Origin: Volvox africanus
Lineage: Eukaryota; Chlorophyta; Chlorophyceae; Chlamydomonadales; Volvocaceae
Reading direction: 5' to 3'
Length of the DNA stretch: 64,000 bases
Assembly (NCBI GenBank): GCA_030268105.1
Contig: BSDZ01000094.1
Coordinates: forward strand, 3,196,501 to 3,260,500
Shown here: positions 61,690-64,000 of the stretch, in pieces
Layout of the letters: each line of letters opens with the position of its first letter
How positions within the stretch are numbered: the first letter of the stretch is position 1
Position numbers and translations under genes: made by a program
The notes under the pieces: generated by a model
The model's database searches: none
The model's input: the letters and a program-made list of their open reading frames with translations, nothing else
Told to the model about the DNA's origin: nothing

Positions 61690-64000
61690 ATGTGGGCCGG
61701 CGGGAGGTTCATGGGTCGCCGCACTGCGCTCACGGCAACCGTTGTGGTCCTCGCGGTCCTTCTTCATCATCAACAAGTTGCATCGGAAGCAATCACAGGT
61801 AATATAATATAATATAAATGTGTTGAATTTATAATTTTCCGGGGATGTTGCCTTGGCTTTGCTCTAAATTTGTGCTAAGACGATTTCAGGCAGTAACAGA
61901 CCTTTGCTTTGGCGGCAAACCATTGCTGCCTTGGCAGCAATGCAACAGTGATGGAGTCGCCATGTCATAGTAGAAAACAGCTGGTTACCTTGAATACGCC
62001 TCCTTAAATACTCGATTGCTCACTGGACAATTTGACTGGTCGCTCGTTGCAACCAACGGCCTTGCCAATCGCAGCAGCCAACAACTTCACAGTGTGGATA
62101 TATAATAATTCCAACGTAGCTCAGGGACAATATCGCGTCAAAGCTATTTCGGACCTCATTAGAAATGGGAATCCCGGGTGTGTCACGAGGCTGGCGACCG
62201 AGCAACCCTACCTTGGTGGCCCGACGACCGTCGCATATGTGATCCCCGCAAATAAGGTGATAAAACAATAATTACAAAGGACGAAATTATGTTCGTGTTC
62301 TTGTGTCAGTTCACTTCGTGGTTGATGACGGAGTTCACGACATTGATGCAACAAAGTACGCAAGCTCCCGCGCGCACACTCGCGCACCAGCCGGAAGCGG
62401 TAACAATACGTGGAATCCGAGTGAAGTGGGCTTCTTAATGATTGATCTAATTTTCCTGGTTGTTGTTGTTTGCGCAGATATACAGCCGGGCACTTCCCAT
62501 CCCATGCGATCTCTCCCAGGCTCTCCTCATCCCTGACCCTCGCCACGCAGTTTCACCGCCCCTTGACCTGACTGGATCAAAATCCTCTTGCTTTCCTCAG
62601 GGATCGTATTTCCAGCTGGAGCAATTGGCGGATCGACCCGACCGATTGTCCGCCCTGACGGCCTTCGTCAAGCGGGGTGGCGCTCTAATCTTGCTGGACG
62701 GCTACTCACGAACGGACAACACGAACTCGTTTGCGCCGTTTTTAGCAGCGGTACTAGGAATGGATCCACGTTGTAGAGCGTCCAATGTCACTGAGGAGGT
62801 GATACAACATCGCCGCATCGACACTGGGTTCTTTTCACAAGCCGACGTGAAGATTAAGGTAAGGTCCTTCTCAGTACGGAGGGGAAAATACCTGATAGAC
62901 CCGACACGTCGGGGATAGAACCGCTAACTGACAACTTACCTATAGTTACTCTCGCGCCGTACCGCAGCCCAAGCCCGGGATAGGACTATCAAACCAGCGG
63001 TGCGCAAATGGCACCCCCATCTATTCCATCTACGCCCGAGTGGCGGACGAGTCAGCGGCGATCCTGTGGCTTCTAGGCAAAGGGGCGGTCTATTGGATTG
63101 GGTCATCATTTGAACGGCCCAACCTTAAGGGTTACCCGCAGGTACGGGGACGAAGGTCGTGCTGCTGATGCGGCTCTCTGTTGTTGTACCTGTATCCTGT
63201 CAACTTTCCCGCACTGTCATGTTCTGTGCCGTACCACCTACCGTGCTATATGCCCGCAAAGGTATGGGATTTCCCGAGACCAATTTCAAATGGGCACTCC
63301 TGTGTTTCCTGTCATGCATCACGGGATAAGGCCCCTTCTGATGCCTCCTTGTGTGGCCGTACAGCGTTTGGTAGATTATTACAGCAACTCGCTGAGAGGT
63401 GATGCCCACAATTCCCACTCTCATTCTTAGGCCTCAGGCAAAGCAGTACAGCAGTACAGCAGTACAACACTACCGCCAAAGCAGTATAACTGATATGTTA
63501 TCATCGCTTCATCGGGGATGGCGGCTTATTTATTGAGTATATGGATAGAGGCCACTGCTTGTCCAAATCCGTGCATCTCGCCCCACCTTGCTTGTAGGTC
63601 ATGGTAGCTGCTGTTGCGTCAGCGGCCGAGTACTGGAGCCGAACGACCGACCCCAATGTTTATCCCAGAGCGCCGCAGCAGCCACTGCTGCCGAGTTCTT
63701 ATGTACCTAAATATCCCTATCCGCCACCTCCGCCACCTCCGCCACCTCCGCCACCACCGCCCCCACCGCCGTCTCCCCCACCGCTATCGCCATCACCACC
63801 ACCGCCACCACCACCTCCTCCGCCACCGCTACCATCCATCCTTTCATCACCGCCGCCGCCATCTCGGAGGCCTCCACCATTCCGATCCCCATACCCTAAG
63901 CCTCCATCCCTTGCATCTCCACCCCCATCATCTCGTTCCCCACCCATAGTGTCAATCCCGCCGCGCTCTCCTAATCGAGCATCTCCCCCTGTGACGCGGG
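61690..64000 (+). CDS. HRGP-C: secreted Pro-rich wall/matrix protein, tandem copy 3, truncated by window end
   Basis: Exons: 61690-61798, 62075-62256, 62601-62858, 62968-63141 and 63598 to the window end, with phases closing throughout. Exon 1 (MWAGGRFMGRRTALTATVVV, then LAVLLHHQQVASEA) is a signal peptide. Exons 2-4 encode the shared domain: FTVWIYNNSNVAQG, AYVIPANK, GSYFQLEQL, FVKRGGALILLDGY, NSFAPFLAAVLGMDPRC, QRCANGTPIYSIY and GKGAVYWIGSSFERPNLKGY. Exon 5 begins VMVAAVASAAEYW and passes through a Tyr/Pro-rich spacer into runs of up to about 20 Pro. It lacks the extra introns seen in copies A and B, so it shows the simplest gene structure. The 3' end is outside the window. Its role should be the same class as HRGP-A and -B. 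Confidence 0.88.
63433..63470 (+). repeat. Short (CAGCAGTA)n-type repeat
   Basis: Three to four copies of AGCAGTAC in tandem lie in the last intron of HRGP-C. This intron carries no G-run array, unlike the equivalent introns of HRGP-A and HRGP-B. Confidence 0.6.

Noticed and set aside
30703..64000. Calling the three HRGPs pherophorins
   Set aside because: The Pro-rich rods are similar in style, but the heads lack the Cys-rich pherophorin blocks I would expect, and the rod follows rather than separates two such domains.

Overview
The window is nuclear DNA of a green alga, most likely a volvocine (Volvox/Chlamydomonas group). The evidence is intron-rich genes with GT-AG introns, TGTAA polyadenylation signals behind several genes, plant-type protein families (DUF506/PDDEXK_6, a FIE/EED homologue, a DHHC S-acyltransferase), CCCTAAA telomere-like repeats, and enormous Pro/Ser-rich (hydroxyproline-rich glycoprotein, HRGP) extracellular proteins. 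AT-rich intergenic DNA fits Volvox better than Chlamydomonas reinhardtii, but species cannot be fixed from this window. It is not bacterial: there are no operons, ribosome binding sites or CRISPR arrays.

Left half (1-29.3 kb), ordinary nuclear genes. Two DUF506 paralogues lie on the minus strand (727-2250 and 6427-8421). A 1.5-kDa-residue-class low-complexity, Gln-rich coiled-coil protein follows (minus, 11371-16272). A complete five-exon UBC4/5-type ubiquitin-conjugating enzyme (plus, 17611-18745) converges on a complete twelve-exon ESC/FIE/EED Polycomb WD40 gene (minus, 19466-25261). That gene is divergent, across about 530 bp, from a six-exon DHHC protein S-acyltransferase (plus, 25793-29252). 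Exon lengths and phases of the last three genes all close to an intact reading frame.

Right half (30.7-64 kb), the most notable part. Three tandem paralogues on the plus strand (here called HRGP-A 30703-38186, HRGP-B 41329-57101, HRGP-C 61690 to beyond the window end) share one architecture: a signal-peptide exon ending in phase 1, a globular domain of roughly 200 residues split by introns at shared positions, then a phase-0 junction to one very large Pro-rich exon. I do not recognise the globular domain as pherophorin; it has a faint resemblance to class I glutamine-amidotransferase-like folds. HRGP-B is predicted at 4171 residues, 3951 of them in one 11.9-kb exon built from nested repeats (15-bp, about 345-bp x14, 189-bp x5). 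HRGP-A carries an apparent 2-base excess in a run of 13 C inside its Pro-rich exon; a near-identical repeat copy in the same exon shows the expected length.

Functionally the three tandem genes probably supply secreted, hydroxyproline-O-glycosylated rod proteins of the cell wall or extracellular matrix, each presenting a common globular head. The other genes (ubiquitin transfer, Polycomb repression, protein palmitoylation) are unrelated housekeeping or regulatory functions. Long stretches between genes show no gene I can support.
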